The notes beneath the pieces were generated by a model. The model ran no database searches and was not told where the DNA came from. It saw only the letters and a list, made by a program, of their open reading frames with translations. The translations under genes were made by a program, and so were the position numbers. From an uncultured euryarchaeote (GTDB lineage Archaea > Thermoplasmatota > Poseidoniia > Poseidoniales > Thalassarchaeaceae): a DNA stretch of 5,805 bases. Of the stretch, positions 5,421 to 5,805 are shown one piece after another; within the stretch, counting starts at the first letter, position 1, and the number at the start of each line of letters is the position of its first letter. The stretch covers positions 1 through 5,805 of the forward strand of contig CALEIW010000062.1 in NCBI GenBank assembly GCA_937876055.1, in the 5' to 3' direction.

Positions 5421-5805
5421 TCAGAGGTCTCTGACCATTTCTCTTCCAATAATCATCCGTTGAACCTGACTACTTCCTTCGTAAATTTGTAGGACCTTAG
5501 CAGCACGCATAAGGCGGGCAACTGGATATTCTTCTGAGTAGCCATAGCCACCGAAAACTTGCACTGCATCAGTCGTAATTTCCATACAAGAATCAGCAGC
5601 AAATCGCTTAGCGTGAGCAGCACTTTCAGTATTCTTGACTCCATTATCGACTTCCCACGCAGTGCGCCAAGTTAGCAATCTACTCGCCTCGATTTTTGTT
5701 TTCATATCGGCCAACATGAATTGGATGGCTTGATGTTGATGCAATTTCTTGCCGAAGGTTTTGCGTTCATCGGCATATTGCAGAGCATACTCGTATGCGG
5801 CTCGT
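5421..5805 (-). CDS. Acyl-CoA dehydrogenase, C-terminal part (5' end outside window)
   Basis: The frame is open from the right edge to the TGA at 5421-5423, giving the last 127 residues of an FAD-dependent acyl-CoA dehydrogenase. These enzymes introduce the alpha-beta double bond in fatty-acid or branched-chain amino-acid breakdown. The fragment covers the C-terminal helical domain. Fragment residues 13-18 (ERKTFG) and 22-30 (HQHQAIQFM) are typical, VFGGYGYSEEYPV at 83-95 is the FAD/dimer-contact motif, and QIYEGSSQVQR at 106-116 contains Glu109, matching the catalytic base of the medium/short-chain type. MRAAK replaces the more usual MRDAK before it. Substrate chain length cannot be told from this part. 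It is co-directional with the peptidase gene, 66 bases downstream, but the peptidase appears to have its own promoter. Confidence 0.93.
   Translation of the reverse strand, partial: RAAYEYALQYADERKTFGKKLHQHQAIQFMLADMKTKIEASRLLTWRTAWEVDNGVKNTESAAHAKRFAADSCMEITTDAVQVFGGYGYSEEYPVARLMRAAKVLQIYEGSSQVQRMIIGREMVRDL

Noticed and set aside
1..5805. CRISPR arrays, tRNA or rRNA genes, insertion sequences.
   Set aside because: No regularly spaced repeats, no cloverleaf-like segments in the short gaps, and no transposase or terminal repeats were seen.

Overview
The window looks like chromosomal DNA of a mesophilic archaeon. The best guess is a marine Group II euryarchaeote (Poseidoniia / Thermoplasmatota). 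The reasons are a Bat-type HTH_10 regulator, a C-terminally anchored secreted subtilase with an aspartate-rich loop in its pro-region, promoters with TATA-like boxes about 25-30 bases before start codons and mostly no Shine-Dalgarno, and moderate GC. This assignment comes from gene style only; there is no rRNA or other marker gene. Coding density is very high: six genes, gaps of 66-121 bases or overlaps, no stretch over 300 bases without a gene, and no tRNA, rRNA, CRISPR or insertion sequence seen.

Layout, left to right. (1) A minus-strand HTH_10 transcription regulator runs off the left edge (1-560). (2) Upstream of it and co-directional is a complete XdhC/CoxI-family maturation factor for molybdenum hydroxylases (627-1448). 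(3) A 121-base divergent promoter region separates it from a plus-strand membrane transporter of the putative 10-TM heavy-metal exporter type (1570-2814). (4) A MocA-like molybdenum-cofactor cytidylyltransferase (2792-3349, minus) overlaps the transporter tail to tail. Its start overlaps the end of (5), a 671-residue membrane-anchored S8 peptidase (3339-5354, minus). (6) The C-terminal third or so of an acyl-CoA dehydrogenase runs off the right edge (5421-5805, minus).

Functional reading. XdhC and MocA serve the same process in known systems: MocA makes molybdopterin cytosine dinucleotide, and XdhC binds and protects the cofactor for sulfuration and insertion into xanthine/CO-dehydrogenase-type hydroxylases. 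Both occur here on either side of a metal-exporter-like gene, although no hydroxylase is in the window. The protease and the acyl-CoA dehydrogenase have no obvious link to this, apart from the translational overlap of the protease with mocA. Nothing here is a clearly new system. The most interesting points are the XdhC/transporter/MocA grouping and a DtxR-box-like dyad just upstream of the transporter's putative TATA box.
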